From Methylotenera_A sp031429035 (lineage in GTDB: Bacteria; Pseudomonadota; Gammaproteobacteria; Burkholderiales; Methylophilaceae), in assembly GCA_031429035.1 (NCBI GenBank), contig JANOYU010000061.1, positions 1 through 64,000 of the forward strand: a DNA stretch of 64,000 nt. The letters run 5' to 3'. How positions within the stretch are numbered: position 1 is the first letter of the stretch; each line of letters begins with the position of its first letter. A program made the translations under genes and the position numbers. Below the pieces are notes generated by a model. That model was not told the DNA's origin, made no database searches, and saw only the letters and a program-made list of their open reading frames with translations. Below are positions 33,608 to 42,871 of the stretch, piece by piece.

Positions 33608-34522
33608 ATGTATTTTATTAAAAAATTATTTGCAAAAAGTAGCATTAAAATAGTTGCTTTATTGATTATATTTGCCTGCGGCAATGCACTTGCTGCAACA
33701 ACAAAAATAGCTGCAGATAATTATGTAATCCCATTAATGGGTCAATACAAAGCGTTAAGCAATGATCTGCAAAATAATCAATTTAAACGGCCGTTAGTGC
33801 TTAAATCATCAGAATCAACCGATGCGCTTAAGGGTGAAATTTATGCTGTGTTAGATTACCCATTTGAACAAGTCAATGGCGCGCTTAACAACCCTAACCA
33901 CTGGTGTGATGCACTTATTTTGCATTTAAACGTTAAGTTTTGCCGTGCTATAAACAATAATGCAGGCACTGTTCTCAATATTAACTTGGGTAAAAAGTAT
34001 GATCAACCTTTGCAAGAAACCTATAAAGCCAAATTTAACTATGAAAGTATAACTACCGCCACCAATTATTTTTCGGTTGAAATGAAAGCTGCTGATGGCC
34101 CACTCGGTACAAAAGACTACCGTATTTGGGTAGAGGCAACCCCAATTAACCAAAGCCAAACCTTTTTACACTTTACTTACGCCTACTCTTTTGGCTTTAG
34201 TGGTCGGCTGGCGATGAAAAGCTATTTAGCCACCATTGGCAAAGATAAAGTTGGCTTTAGTACTGAAACCACGCAAACAAATGGTGAAGTTAAATATATT
34301 CAAGGTGTGCGTAGCGTTGTAGAGCGCAATACCATGCGCTATTACTTGGCAATTGATGCTTACTTAGCGACGTTAAAAGAGCCGCTAGAAAGTCAGCAAG
34401 AAAAGCGCTTTGCATATTGGTTTGATAGTACCGAGTTGTACTCCAAACAGTTGCATGAATTGGAAAAAAATGAATATATTCAAATGAAGCGTAAAGAAGT
34501 GCAGCGTCAGCGATTAAACTAA
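33608..34522 (+). CDS. Exported protein of unknown function, START/SRPBCC-like features
   Basis: A 304-residue protein with a signal peptide (about 1-30, ending NALAA). The mature part has alternating beta-strand-like stretches (EIYAVLDYPFEQVNGAL, TNYFSVEMKAADGPLGTKDY, TFLHFTYAYSFGF) and a C-terminal charged helix. The pattern recalls lipid-binding helix-grip folds, but no family motif is certain. It lies 42 bases after the cardiolipin synthase-like gene, so a role in lipid handling is possible but unproven. Confidence 0.7.
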   Translation: MYFIKKLFAKSSIKIVALLIIFACGNALAATTKIAADNYVIPLMGQYKALSNDLQNNQFKRPLVLKSSESTDALKGEIYAVLDYPFEQVNGALNNPNHWCDALILHLNVKFCRAINNNAGTVLNINLGKKYDQPLQETYKAKFNYESITTATNYFSVEMKAADGPLGTKDYRIWVEATPINQSQTFLHFTYAYSFGFSGRLAMKSYLATIGKDKVGFSTETTQTNGEVKYIQGVRSVVERNTMRYYLAIDAYLATLKEPLESQQEKRFAYWFDSTELYSKQLHELEKNEYIQMKRKEVQRQRLN

Positions 34523-34545
34523 TGTTTTGAATAAAAGGAAAATGT

Positions 34546-34938
34546 ATGGCATTTGAACTGCATTGTTTAGCTTGGGCAATCATCCTAGGGCTTGCTCATA
34601 TTTTGATTGCAGGTAATGCTCGCACAAAAGAACTTGGTATTAAGTGGAATATGGGAGCACGTGATGGGAAAACACAAAATTTAAACCCATTGACCGAACG
34701 TTTATTAAGGGCGCAATCCAATTTTTTTGAAACATTTCCACTATTTGCAAGCGCAGTGTTAATTGTTGCTGTAAGCCATACGTATAGCACTTATAGCTAT
34801 TGGGGCAGCCTTATTTACTTGATTGCACGTATTATTTATCTACCTATTTATGCATTAGGAATCCCCGTAGTTAGAACCATTATCTGGCTCTTCTCAATAG
34901 CAGGGCTTCTATTAGTACTAATACCCGTACTTATTTAA
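34546..34938 (+). CDS. MAPEG family membrane protein
   Basis: A 130-residue protein with four hydrophobic segments and the family hallmark LLRAQSNFFETFPLFA (about 60-75), which contributes to glutathione binding in microsomal glutathione transferase relatives. Other typical parts are the N-terminal LAWAIILGLAHIL and the C-terminal LYLIARIIYLPIYALG-like helix. Bacterial members may conjugate or reduce lipid peroxides; substrate unknown. It is probably the last gene of the cardiolipin synthase operon, with the ribosome site AAAGGAAAATGT. Confidence 0.9.
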   Translation: MAFELHCLAWAIILGLAHILIAGNARTKELGIKWNMGARDGKTQNLNPLTERLLRAQSNFFETFPLFASAVLIVAVSHTYSTYSYWGSLIYLIARIIYLPIYALGIPVVRTIIWLFSIAGLLLVLIPVLI

Positions 34939-35079
34939 GCATTTATTTTTAACTAATAATTTAACAATATGACTGCTTTTGTGCGATATGCTGATTTAGC
35001 GCCAGAGCAGCTTGCACATGCGGCTTCACAGTTAAATTCGATGTTTGTTGGCTACGATTTAGCTACGCTACACCATAAT

Positions 35080-35110
35080 GAAAAACGGCCACCATTGCTG
35101 GCAGCCGTTT
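35080..35110 (-). terminator. Rho-independent terminator of tRNA-Lys
   Basis: On the minus strand an AACGGCTGCCA / TGGTGGCCGTT stem with loop GCAA is followed by five T. It begins 7 bases past the tRNA 3' end. Confidence 0.88.
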
Positions 35111-35116
35111 AGGTAT

Positions 35117-35192
35117 TGGTAGGGCGTGCGGGGATCGAACCCACGACAAACGGATTAAAAGTCCGCTGCTCTACCAGCTGAGCTAACGCCCC
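35117..35192 (-). tRNA. tRNA-Lys (anticodon TTT)
   Basis: A 76-base cloverleaf on the minus strand. The acceptor begins GGGGCGT and pairs with ACGCCCT (first pair is a G-T wobble); the D arm is TAGCTCAGCTGGTAGAGCA; the anticodon loop CTTTTAA gives TTT; the T arm holds GGTTCGATCC. CCA is encoded. It agrees with bacterial tRNA-Lys in all conserved positions I can check. A clear terminator follows. Confidence 0.97.
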
Positions 35193-35392
35193 ATTTTTGG
35201 GAACCGCGATTATGCTGCAAAGCAGCATTTTGGTCAACGACTGATTACATAAAAATGAAAAAATCGTGCTTTATTTTTTAAAAGCACTGTATTGATGTCC
35301 ATTCCTGAAAAAAGTTGCTTGCATAAACAATTAAGCTGATAACTTTAGCTGTTTACCTTTGAATAGTCAGTGAGCAAAAAAGCGCTGCCTGC

Positions 35393-35398
35393 TATAAT
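35393..35398 (+). promoter_or_regulatory. Possible -10 box of adk
   Basis: Perfect TATAAT, 25 bases before the adk ATG. No convincing -35 is found 16-18 bases upstream (GTGAGC is the nearest), so confidence is moderate. Confidence 0.4.
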
Positions 35399-35422
35399 AA
35401 TGCCAACATTACAGGAGCTTTT

Positions 35423-36076
35423 ATGCGAATTATTTTATTGGGCGCGCCCGGTGCTGGCAAAGGCACACAGGCCACTTTTATCAAAGAAAAATTTAACATT
35501 CCACAAATTTCTACTGGCGATATGTTACGCGCTGCAGTTAAAGCGGGCACGCCGCTTGGGCTAGAGGCCAAAAGCCACATGGATAGCGGCGGGTTGGTGC
35601 CAGATGCAGTAATTATTGGCATGGTGAATGAGCGCATTCAAGAGGCCGATTGCAAAAACGGTTTTTTGTTTGACGGCTTTCCACGCACCATTCCGCAAGC
35701 CGAGGCGATGAAAAACGCTGGTGTAACGATTGATTACGTGGTGGAAATTGATGTGCCAGACAGCGCGATTATGGAGCGTATGACTGGCCGTCGCTCGCAC
35801 ATTGCATCTGGCCGCACTTATCACATTAAATTTAACCCGCCTAAAGTGGCTGGTAAAGATGATGCAACAGGTGAAGATTTGGTGCAACGCGCCGATGAAG
35901 CGCCAGATGTAGTGAATAAGCGCTTGGTGGAATACCACAATATGACTGAGCCGCTGATTGCGTATTACAGCGATTGGGCAAATAGCGGTGCTGCGGGCGC
36001 TCCGAAACACGCCAAAATTAATGGCTTGGGCGAGTTGGAAACTATTAAAGCCAATATTTTTGCTGCTTTAAAATAA
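35423..36076 (+). CDS. adk: Adenylate kinase
   Basis: Converts AMP and ATP to two ADP. A 217-residue long-form kinase: P-loop GAPGAGKGTQ (about 7-16), AMP-site STGDMLRAAV, DGFPRTIPQA, the LID domain with GRRSHIASGRTYH and EDLVQRADEAPDV. The LID lacks the four zinc cysteines, as is normal for Gram-negative enzymes. Stands alone, with a hairpin repeat between it and leuS. Confidence 0.97.
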   Translation: MRIILLGAPGAGKGTQATFIKEKFNIPQISTGDMLRAAVKAGTPLGLEAKSHMDSGGLVPDAVIIGMVNERIQEADCKNGFLFDGFPRTIPQAEAMKNAGVTIDYVVEIDVPDSAIMERMTGRRSHIASGRTYHIKFNPPKVAGKDDATGEDLVQRADEAPDVVNKRLVEYHNMTEPLIAYYSDWANSGAAGAPKHAKINGLGELETIKANIFAALK

Positions 36077-36102
36077 GCGTTTTAATTAAAGCATTAAAAG
36101 AG

Positions 36103-36141
36103 ATGCTCTGCAAGCCGCATAGATATTGGCTTGTAGGGCAT
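36103..36141 (+). repeat. 39-bp hairpin repeat
   Basis: Arms ATGCTCTGCAAGCC / GGCTTGTAGGGCAT around GCATAGATATT. It lies 27 bases after the adk stop, between two genes on the same strand. Confidence 0.9.
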
Positions 36142-36272
36142 TAGTTTTTTCTCGTGCTAATTGCTACATTATATTGTAAAACCTTGCCCGTAGAATCTGT
36201 GCGAGAAATCGCATTAATTGCACGCCAACTGTATAATTTCGTTAATCATTTAAACTCAAAGAATTTTTAGTC

Positions 36273-38726
36273 ATGCAACAGCAATATCCATTCAAACAAA
36301 TCGAAACCGACGCGCAAGCATATTGGGAAACCAATCAAACATTTGCTGCTTCTGAAGATTCAACCAAGCCAAAATACTATTGCTTATCGATGTTTCCCTA
36401 CCCTAGCGGCCGCTTGCACATGGGACATGTACGCAACTACACCATTGGCGATGTCTTAAGCCGTTTTCACAAAATGAAGGGCTTTAACGTGATGCAACCC
36501 ATGGGCTGGGATGCATTTGGTTTGCCCGCCGAAAATGCGGCGATTAAAAATAATACTGCGCCTGCCAAGTGGACCTATGAAAACATAGAACACATGAAAA
36601 CCCAGCTTAAACAATTAGGCTTGGGCGTAGATTGGAACCGTGAAATTGCCACTTGCAAGCCAGAATATTACAAATGGGAGCAGTGGCTTTTTACTGAATT
36701 GTTCAAAAAAGGTTTAATTTACAAAAAAACCGCAACAGTGAATTGGGACCCGATTGATGGCACGGTTTTGGCCAATGAGCAAGTGATTGACGGCCGTGGC
36801 TGGCGCAGCGGTGCGCTAGTAGAAAAGCGCGATATTCCGCAATATTTTATGAAGATTACGGCTTATGCCGAAGAACTTTTAAACGATTTAGACAAACTAG
36901 ATGGCTGGCCAGAGCAAGTCAAAACCATGCAACGTAACTGGATAGGTAAAAGCTACGGTTGCGAAGTGGAATTTCCAATTCAGGGGCTGGGGGGAAACCT
37001 CAAGGTTTACACCACCCGCCCGGATACATTAATGGGTGCAACATACGTGGCCGTTGCGGCTGAGCATGCGCTTGCGACTTTGGCTGCACAAAACAACCCA
37101 ACTTTGGCTGATTTTATTGCTGAGTGCAAACGTGGTAGCGTGGCAGAAGCCGATGTAGCCACGGCTGAGAAAAAAGGCATGGATACAGGTTTGTTCGTGA
37201 CGCACCCATTAAATGGCGAGCAATTGCCAGTGTGGGTGGCTAATTATGTATTGGCTAGTTACGGCGAAGGCGCAGTAATGGCGGTGCCTGCACATGATGA
37301 ACGCGATTTTGAGTTTGCCAATAAATACAATTTGCCAATTAAAGCGGTGATTAAACTTACTGACGATGACGTCTTACCAATGACTGAACATGGCGTTTTG
37401 TTTAATTCTGCTGCGTTTGATGGCTGTGATTTTGATGCAGCTTCGCAAGCCGTTTCTGATGCGCTTTCTGCCAAAAACTTAGGCAAACGTCGCACGCAAT
37501 TTCGCTTGCGCGATTGGGGTGTTTCTCGCCAGCGCTACTGGGGTTGTCCGATTCCGATTATTCATTGCGCAAAATGTGGCGAAGTGCCAGTGCCTGTAGA
37601 GCAACTTCCCGTGGTGCTGCCAGAGGATGTGGTAATGGATGGCGTAGGCTCGCCGATTAAAAAAGACCCAAATTTTTACGAAACCGCCTGCCCAACTTGC
37701 AGCGGTAAAGCCACGCGCGAGACGGATACTTTAGACACATTTTTTGAATCATCATGGTATTTTGCACGCTATGCCAGCTTTGATGCCGATAAAATGTGTG
37801 ACGAACGCGCCAATTATTGGTTGCCTGTTGACCAATATGTAGGCGGTATTGAGCACGCAATCCTTCATCTTTTATATGCGCGCTTTTTTAACAAATTGAT
37901 GCGCGATGTCGGTTTAATTAAAAATGATGAGCCATTTACCAACTTACTCACGCAAGGCATGGTGTTAAAAGATGGTACTAAAATGAGCAAATCTAAAGGC
38001 AATACGGTTGATCCGCAAGCCTTAATCGATGCTTACGGCGCCGATACTGCACGGCTTTTTATGATGTTTGCAGCGCCGCCAGACCAGAGTTTAGAATGGG
38101 CAGATAGTGGTGTAGAAGGCGCAAGCCGCTTTTTAAAACGTTTATGGAAAGCGACTTATGATCATTTATATGGTGAACATGTTGAATTAGGCGCAGTTAC
38201 AGCTTACACGCTAGGCGAATTAACGCCTGAATTGAAAGCATTGCGCTTACAATTGCACCAAACGATTGAAAAAGTGGGGGATGATTATGGTCGCCGCCAT
38301 AGTTTTAATACCGCTATTTCTAGCGTGATGGAGCTGATGAACGCTTTAGCGAAAATTGAAGCAACTGATACATTAACCAGAAGTGTGCGCCAAGAAGTAT
38401 TGCAAAATGTGGCGCTTTTATTGTCACCCATCGTACCGCATATTTGCCAAGAAATTTACGCAGAGCTATGCCCTGCAAGCCATATTCTACGTGCACCTTG
38501 GCCGCAAGCCAATAAAGACGCCATGGTGCAATACAGCATTGAATACGTAGTGCAAGTAAACGGAAAACTACGTGGAAACTTGACCGTAGCGCGCGAAGCA
38601 AGCAAAGAATCAATTGAAAAGTTAACGCTTACGCAAGATTATGTGACGAAATTTTTGCTAGAAGGCACAACTGTGCGTAAAATCATTGTTGTACCTAATA
38701 AGTTGGTCAATGTGGTGATAGGATAA
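36273..38726 (+). CDS. leuS: Leucyl-tRNA synthetase, short form
   Basis: Charges tRNA-Leu. An 817-residue class I synthetase. The HIGH motif is HMGH at 49-52 and the KMSKS motif is at about 570. The CP1 editing domain has TTRPDTLMGATYV and the catalytic Asp region MAVPAHDERD. It is some 40-50 residues shorter than the E. coli enzyme: the leucine-specific domain that normally separates the GMVL strand from KMSKS is absent, and the two are joined directly (GMVLKDGTKMSKS). Cys pairs HCAKCGE and CPTCSG suggest a zinc knuckle. It overlaps no neighbour and starts the leuS-lptE-holA cluster. Confidence 0.96.
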   Translation: MQQQYPFKQIETDAQAYWETNQTFAASEDSTKPKYYCLSMFPYPSGRLHMGHVRNYTIGDVLSRFHKMKGFNVMQPMGWDAFGLPAENAAIKNNTAPAKWTYENIEHMKTQLKQLGLGVDWNREIATCKPEYYKWEQWLFTELFKKGLIYKKTATVNWDPIDGTVLANEQVIDGRGWRSGALVEKRDIPQYFMKITAYAEELLNDLDKLDGWPEQVKTMQRNWIGKSYGCEVEFPIQGLGGNLKVYTTRPDTLMGATYVAVAAEHALATLAAQNNPTLADFIAECKRGSVAEADVATAEKKGMDTGLFVTHPLNGEQLPVWVANYVLASYGEGAVMAVPAHDERDFEFANKYNLPIKAVIKLTDDDVLPMTEHGVLFNSAAFDGCDFDAASQAVSDALSAKNLGKRRTQFRLRDWGVSRQRYWGCPIPIIHCAKCGEVPVPVEQLPVVLPEDVVMDGVGSPIKKDPNFYETACPTCSGKATRETDTLDTFFESSWYFARYASFDADKMCDERANYWLPVDQYVGGIEHAILHLLYARFFNKLMRDVGLIKNDEPFTNLLTQGMVLKDGTKMSKSKGNTVDPQALIDAYGADTARLFMMFAAPPDQSLEWADSGVEGASRFLKRLWKATYDHLYGEHVELGAVTAYTLGELTPELKALRLQLHQTIEKVGDDYGRRHSFNTAISSVMELMNALAKIEATDTLTRSVRQEVLQNVALLLSPIVPHICQEIYAELCPASHILRAPWPQANKDAMVQYSIEYVVQVNGKLRGNLTVAREASKESIEKLTLTQDYVTKFLLEGTTVRKIIVVPNKLVNVVIG

Positions 38727-38729
38727 CAG

Positions 38730-39215
38730 TTGCAACTTCAACTTCGCACTTTATTTTTTGTATTTTTAATCAGCAGCTTAGCTAGCTGTGGCTTTCACCT
38801 GCGCGGTGCCGCCGATGTTTCATTTAGCAGCATTTTTATTCAAGGCAACACGTTAATAATCTCTAAAAATTTGAATAAATCGTTAATCACCAACGGGGTA
38901 AAAATACTGCCCAGTGCAGAAGGTGCCGAGTTACAGCTTGAAACCTTAGGCGAGGAAAGTGAAAAGCGCATTTTATCTTTAGCAGGCGCAGGTACTGTAA
39001 ATGAGTTCGAGCTGTATTATCGCATGCATTACCGCACCAAATTAGCCGGTAGCAATTTGTGGAGCAGCCCGCAAACGGTTGAAGCGCGACGTGATTTTAC
39101 TTACAGCGATGCCAATTTATTGGCCAAACAAGGCGAAGAAAAACGCTTAAACGAAAACATGCAACAAGACGTGTTAAGCAACTTAATGCGCAGGCTTTCT
39201 AGCTTAAAAAAATAA
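38730..39215 (+). CDS. lptE: LPS-assembly lipoprotein LptE
   Basis: A 161-residue outer-membrane lipoprotein that plugs LptD and helps deliver LPS to the cell surface. The signal ends in lipobox LASC, followed by GFHLRGAADVSF, the family start of the mature protein. The start codon is TTG at 38730, 3 bases after the leuS stop; the leuS-lptE-holA order is the usual one in Proteobacteria, which supports the call since LptE sequence is poorly conserved. Confidence 0.88.
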   Translation: MQLQLRTLFFVFLISSLASCGFHLRGAADVSFSSIFIQGNTLIISKNLNKSLITNGVKILPSAEGAELQLETLGEESEKRILSLAGAGTVNEFELYYRMHYRTKLAGSNLWSSPQTVEARRDFTYSDANLLAKQGEEKRLNENMQQDVLSNLMRRLSSLKK

Positions 39216-39222
39216 TTTTTGC

Positions 39223-40236
39223 ATGCGCATTGATTCAAACCAATTAAACCAACATTTAACCAAAACGTTATCGCCACTTTATGTGTTGGTGGGTGACGAG
39301 CCGCTTGCACAATCTGAATGCTTAGATGCGATACGTGCCGCAGCACGTAAAGCTGGTGCCGACGAACGTAGTAGTTTTGTTGTAGAGCGCAACTTTAATT
39401 GGCCACAAATTACCCAGTTTGGCCAGGTGCTATCGTTATTTTCATCTCAACGCCTACTCGAAATTCATATTCCCAGCGGCAAGCCAGGTATAGATGGTGG
39501 CAAAGCGCTGGTTGAGCTAGCGAACAAGTTAATTCCCGATACCACCATTATTATCACCCTGCCCGATTTAGAACGCGAGGCCAAAAATAGCGCTTGGTTT
39601 GGCGCGCTGCAAGCTGCCAGTACACTCATAGAGCTCAAAGAAATTACGCCAAACCAGCTGCCACTTTGGCTTAAAAATAGGCTAGCAGCACAAAATCAAA
39701 GTACAGATACTGCGACTTTGGCGTTTATTGCGCACCAAGTTGAGGGCAATTTGCTGGCCGCGCATCAAGAAGTGCAAAAGCTCGGTTTACTTTACCCTGC
39801 GGGCGAAATTAGTGCGGGTGCGGTGCGCGAATCGGTGCTGAATGTATCGCGCTATGATGCGTTTCAGTTAGGCGACGCAGTATTGGCAGGCGATGCAGAG
39901 CGTACCACGCGCATTTTACAAGGCTTGCAAGATGAAGGCGAAACTGCGGTGGCAATAATGAACCCGTTAATGTGGGTGCTGCGGCCACTGGTGCGCATTA
40001 AGTATGCTGAGAAGAATGGCGAAAATATCAACAATGCCATGACTAATGCGCGCATTTATGGCGATAGGCAAAATTTGGTCAAACGCGCACTGGCTAGATT
40101 AAACCTACGCACATTAGAAGCCGCATTGCAAAAACTGTGTGATATTGATAAAACCGCCAAAGGTGTGATGCAAGGTGATGCGTGGCTGGAGCTGTCTCGG
40201 CTGTGTTTTGGTCTAGCCAAAGTCCGTAGTCGCTAG
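39223..40236 (+). CDS. holA: DNA polymerase III subunit delta
   Basis: A 337-residue clamp-loader subunit that opens the sliding clamp. The N-terminal domain has LYVLVGDEPLAQSECLDAIR; the middle has LPDLEREAKNSAWF and WLKNRL; and SRYDAFQLGDAVLAGD with ILQGLQDEGE mark the C-terminal collar region. Located 7 bases after lptE in the same operon. Confidence 0.94.
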   Translation: MRIDSNQLNQHLTKTLSPLYVLVGDEPLAQSECLDAIRAAARKAGADERSSFVVERNFNWPQITQFGQVLSLFSSQRLLEIHIPSGKPGIDGGKALVELANKLIPDTTIIITLPDLEREAKNSAWFGALQAASTLIELKEITPNQLPLWLKNRLAAQNQSTDTATLAFIAHQVEGNLLAAHQEVQKLGLLYPAGEISAGAVRESVLNVSRYDAFQLGDAVLAGDAERTTRILQGLQDEGETAVAIMNPLMWVLRPLVRIKYAEKNGENINNAMTNARIYGDRQNLVKRALARLNLRTLEAALQKLCDIDKTAKGVMQGDAWLELSRLCFGLAKVRSR

Positions 40237-40263
40237 TTTATAAGCCAGCAAAAAAGTATAATC

Positions 40264-41526
40264 ATGATTATGGACATTAAAAACTATATGCAAACTGTCG
40301 GCAAAGCAGCGCGCAAAGCCTCACGCGCGATGGCTGCGGCCGATAGCAATGCCAAAAACCAAGCGCTTATTTTTATCGCCAATGCTGTGTTGCGCGAAAA
40401 ATCTGCGTTGCTTGTCGCCAACAAACAAGATTGCGATGCAGCCAAAGCCAATGGCATGGATGCAGCCATGTTAGACCGCTTGGCGATTACCGAAAAATCT
40501 ATCACCAGCATGGCCGAAGGTTTGCAACAAATTGCCGCCCTGCCAGATTTAATCGGTGAAATGTCCAACTTTAAATATCGACCAAGCGGAATACAAATTG
40601 GCCAAATGCGCGTGCCTTTGGGCGTTATCGGTATTATTTATGAGGCGCGCCCAAACGTGACTGTCGATGCGGCTGGGCTGTGCATAAAATCGGGCAATGC
40701 CTGCATTTTACGCGGTGGCAGCGAGGCCATACATTGTAACCAAGCGCTGGCAAAGTTAGTGCATGAAGGTTTGCAAAAAGCTGGTTTGCCGATAAATGCC
40801 GTGCAAGTGGTAGAGACTACAGATAGACAAGCGGTAGCCGAGCTAATCACCATGAAAGACTATGTGGATGTGATTGTGCCGCGCGGCGGCAAAGGCCTGA
40901 TTGAGCGCATTAGCGCGGATGCGCGCATCCCTGTTATCAAACATTTAGACGGTAATTGCCATGTATATATTGATGACGAAGCTGATTTTGCCAAAGCTTT
41001 AATAATTTTAGAGAATAGCAAAACGCAACGTTTAGGTACTTGCAATACAGCAGAATCGCTGCTTATAGCGCGTTCTGTCGCCAAAACCATGTTGCCAAAA
41101 CTGGCAGATATGCTCACAAAACACGGCATTGAGATCCGCGGCTGTGCAGAAACCTGCGCGCTTGTTAGTAATGCCAAAGCAGCGACGGAAGAAGATTATT
41201 ACACTGAGTATTTGGCGGCAATTATCTCGTGCAAAGTTGTCAGCGGTCTAGATGAAGCCATCGCGCACATCAACCAATATTCTAGCCAACATACCGAATC
41301 TATCGTAACCGAAAACTATACCAAAGCGCGCCGATTCTTGCGTGAGATCGACTCTAGCTCGGTGATGGTGAACGCATCCACTAGGTTTGCCGATGGTTTT
41401 GAATATGGCTTGGGCGCAGAAATTGGTATCTCGACTGATAAGCTACACGCGCGCGGTCCTGTTGGTTTAGAAGGATTAACATCGCTTAAGTATGTGGTAC
41501 TTGGCGATGGTCACGTGCGAAAATAG
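40264..41526 (+). CDS. proA: Gamma-glutamyl phosphate reductase
   Basis: Reduces gamma-glutamyl phosphate to the semialdehyde with NADPH in proline synthesis. A 420-residue ALDH-fold enzyme: IYEARPNVTVDAAGLCIKSG, DVIVPRGGKGLI, HLDGNCHVYID, the active-site Cys in GTCNTAESLL, and NASTRFADGFEYGLGAEIGIST. The partner proB is not in the window. ATG at 40264; an ATG two codons later is also possible. Immediately after the stop lies a degenerate copy of the hairpin repeat. Confidence 0.97.
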   Translation: MIMDIKNYMQTVGKAARKASRAMAAADSNAKNQALIFIANAVLREKSALLVANKQDCDAAKANGMDAAMLDRLAITEKSITSMAEGLQQIAALPDLIGEMSNFKYRPSGIQIGQMRVPLGVIGIIYEARPNVTVDAAGLCIKSGNACILRGGSEAIHCNQALAKLVHEGLQKAGLPINAVQVVETTDRQAVAELITMKDYVDVIVPRGGKGLIERISADARIPVIKHLDGNCHVYIDDEADFAKALIILENSKTQRLGTCNTAESLLIARSVAKTMLPKLADMLTKHGIEIRGCAETCALVSNAKAATEEDYYTEYLAAIISCKVVSGLDEAIAHINQYSSQHTESIVTENYTKARRFLREIDSSSVMVNASTRFADGFEYGLGAEIGISTDKLHARGPVGLEGLTSLKYVVLGDGHVRK

Positions 41527-41527
41527 C

Positions 41528-41566
41528 AAGGCTGCAAGCCAATACCAGAGCGGCTTCCAGAGCATT
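41528..41566 (-). repeat. Degenerate hairpin repeat after proA
   Basis: GGCTGCAAGCCAATACC, AGAGCGGCTTCCAGAGCAT. It begins 2 bases after the proA stop and is the most decayed intergenic copy, with the core in the minus-strand orientation. Confidence 0.6.
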
Positions 41567-41597
41567 GGTTTGAATAACATGATAAAAGGCTTTTGAA

Positions 41598-42242
41598 TTG
41601 AAGCTTATTGGTTTGCTTGGCGGTACGTTTAATCCCATCCATTTTGGTCATTTGCGCATGGCGCAAGAGTTGGCCGATGCACTAAACCTTGACGAAGTAC
41701 GATTTATTCCCGCCGCCAACCCGCCGCATAAAACTACGCCAACTGTTTCTGCCCAGCAACGTGCAGCCATGGTGCAACTGGCGATTGACGATAATCCACT
41801 TTTTAAATTAGACGCGCGTGAGCTTGAAAGAGCGGGCGCATCTTATACCATTGATACGCTGATTTCTTTGCGTGAGGAATTGGGCAGCAAGGCATCGCTT
41901 TTTTTAATGATGGGCAGCGATGCGTTTACCAAACTGGATAGTTGGCATCGCTGGGACGAGCTATTAAATTACTGCCATATTATTTTGGTGCAAAGGCCAA
42001 ACGCTAAATCTGAAAAATTGTCTGACAAAATGACCACGTTTTTAAGCCAACATTACACAGAAAATTTGGATGATTTAGCAGAAAAAACAGCAGGTTATAT
42101 ACACATGCAAGCCATTACTGCACAAGATATTTCGGCAACTCACATTCGTGAAAAGCTAGCCACTGGCAACAGCGCAAAATATTTAATGCCCGATACAGTG
42201 CTGGCTTACATTCAACAACAGCAACTTTACAAAGCGCTATAA
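41598..42242 (+). CDS. nadD: Nicotinate-nucleotide adenylyltransferase
   Basis: Joins ATP and nicotinate mononucleotide to deamido-NAD in NAD synthesis. A 214-residue protein with GGTFNPIHFGHL (the HxGH signature region) at the start and ISATHIREKL near the C-terminus. The start codon is TTG at 41598. The 3' end overlaps the convergent bioD gene by 16 bases. Confidence 0.95.
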   Translation: MKLIGLLGGTFNPIHFGHLRMAQELADALNLDEVRFIPAANPPHKTTPTVSAQQRAAMVQLAIDDNPLFKLDARELERAGASYTIDTLISLREELGSKASLFLMMGSDAFTKLDSWHRWDELLNYCHIILVQRPNAKSEKLSDKMTTFLSQHYTENLDDLAEKTAGYIHMQAITAQDISATHIREKLATGNSAKYLMPDTVLAYIQQQQLYKAL

Positions 42243-42871
42243 GCCAAACTAAACAATTTTGGCGCTTGAATACGCGCTTCCAAAGTCGATTCATTTTCGG
42301 CCAAGGCAGGCATATTTGGCTCAATTTGATTGGCCACCCAGCCATGCAAAGTTAACTTGCGTGCTGTTATCGCTTCCACAGTCAGCAAGCTATGGTTAAT
42401 GCAACCCAGACGCATGCCAACCACTAAAATAATCGGAATATTCAATGCCACCGCCAAATCGGCCATCGTTTGCTTGCTATTTAGCGGCGCTGAATTTAAA
42501 GGTACTAGAAATCCACCCGCACCTTCTACAATCACAGTATCCGCCAGCTTAGTTAAGGCTTCAAATGATTGTTGAATCACCGAAATTTCAATTTCAACAC
42601 CTGCGCTTTCTGCAGCAATATGCGGGGCTATTGGCTCTTTAAAACTGTAAGGGTTTACTAAGTGGCGCGGCGCTTTTACATTGCTAGCAGCTTCTAGTTT
42701 TAGCACATCTTCGTTCACACATGCACCATCTACAAACTCGCAGCCAGCAGCGACTGGTTTCATGCCGATAACTTTGTAACCTTGCGCAACGTAATCACGA
42801 ATAAGCTTACAAGCAACGTGGGTTTTGCCGACAGAAGTATCTGTTCCAGTAACGAAGTAGGCAGCCTTCAT
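42227..42871 (-). CDS. bioD: Dethiobiotin synthetase
   Basis: Closes the ureido ring of dethiobiotin from DAPA, CO2 and ATP. A 214-residue protein with the P-loop TGTDTSVGKT (about 8-17), KPVAAGCE, and VEGAGGFLVPL. It is the last gene of the bio operon (ATGA overlap with bioC) and overlaps nadD tail to tail by 16 bases. Confidence 0.96.
   Translation of the reverse strand: MKAAYFVTGTDTSVGKTHVACKLIRDYVAQGYKVIGMKPVAAGCEFVDGACVNEDVLKLEAASNVKAPRHLVNPYSFKEPIAPHIAAESAGVEIEISVIQQSFEALTKLADTVIVEGAGGFLVPLNSAPLNSKQTMADLAVALNIPIILVVGMRLGCINHSLLTVEAITARKLTLHGWVANQIEPNMPALAENESTLEARIQAPKLFSLAYSAL

Noticed and set aside
34969..35112. A 47-codon open frame (MTAFVRYADLAPEQLAHAAS...) between the MAPEG gene and tRNA-Lys.
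   Set aside because: It has no ribosome site, and its last codons are the tRNA terminator read on the other strand. It could be a gene remnant, but nothing supports expression.
36199..36216. TGTGCGAGAAATCGCATT upstream of leuS as a regulon operator.
   Set aside because: Spacing and right half do not match (CGCATT), and the target is a housekeeping gene.
38466..38490. TATGCCCTGCAAGCC in leuS as another repeat copy.
   Set aside because: Only one arm matches and the core is absent.
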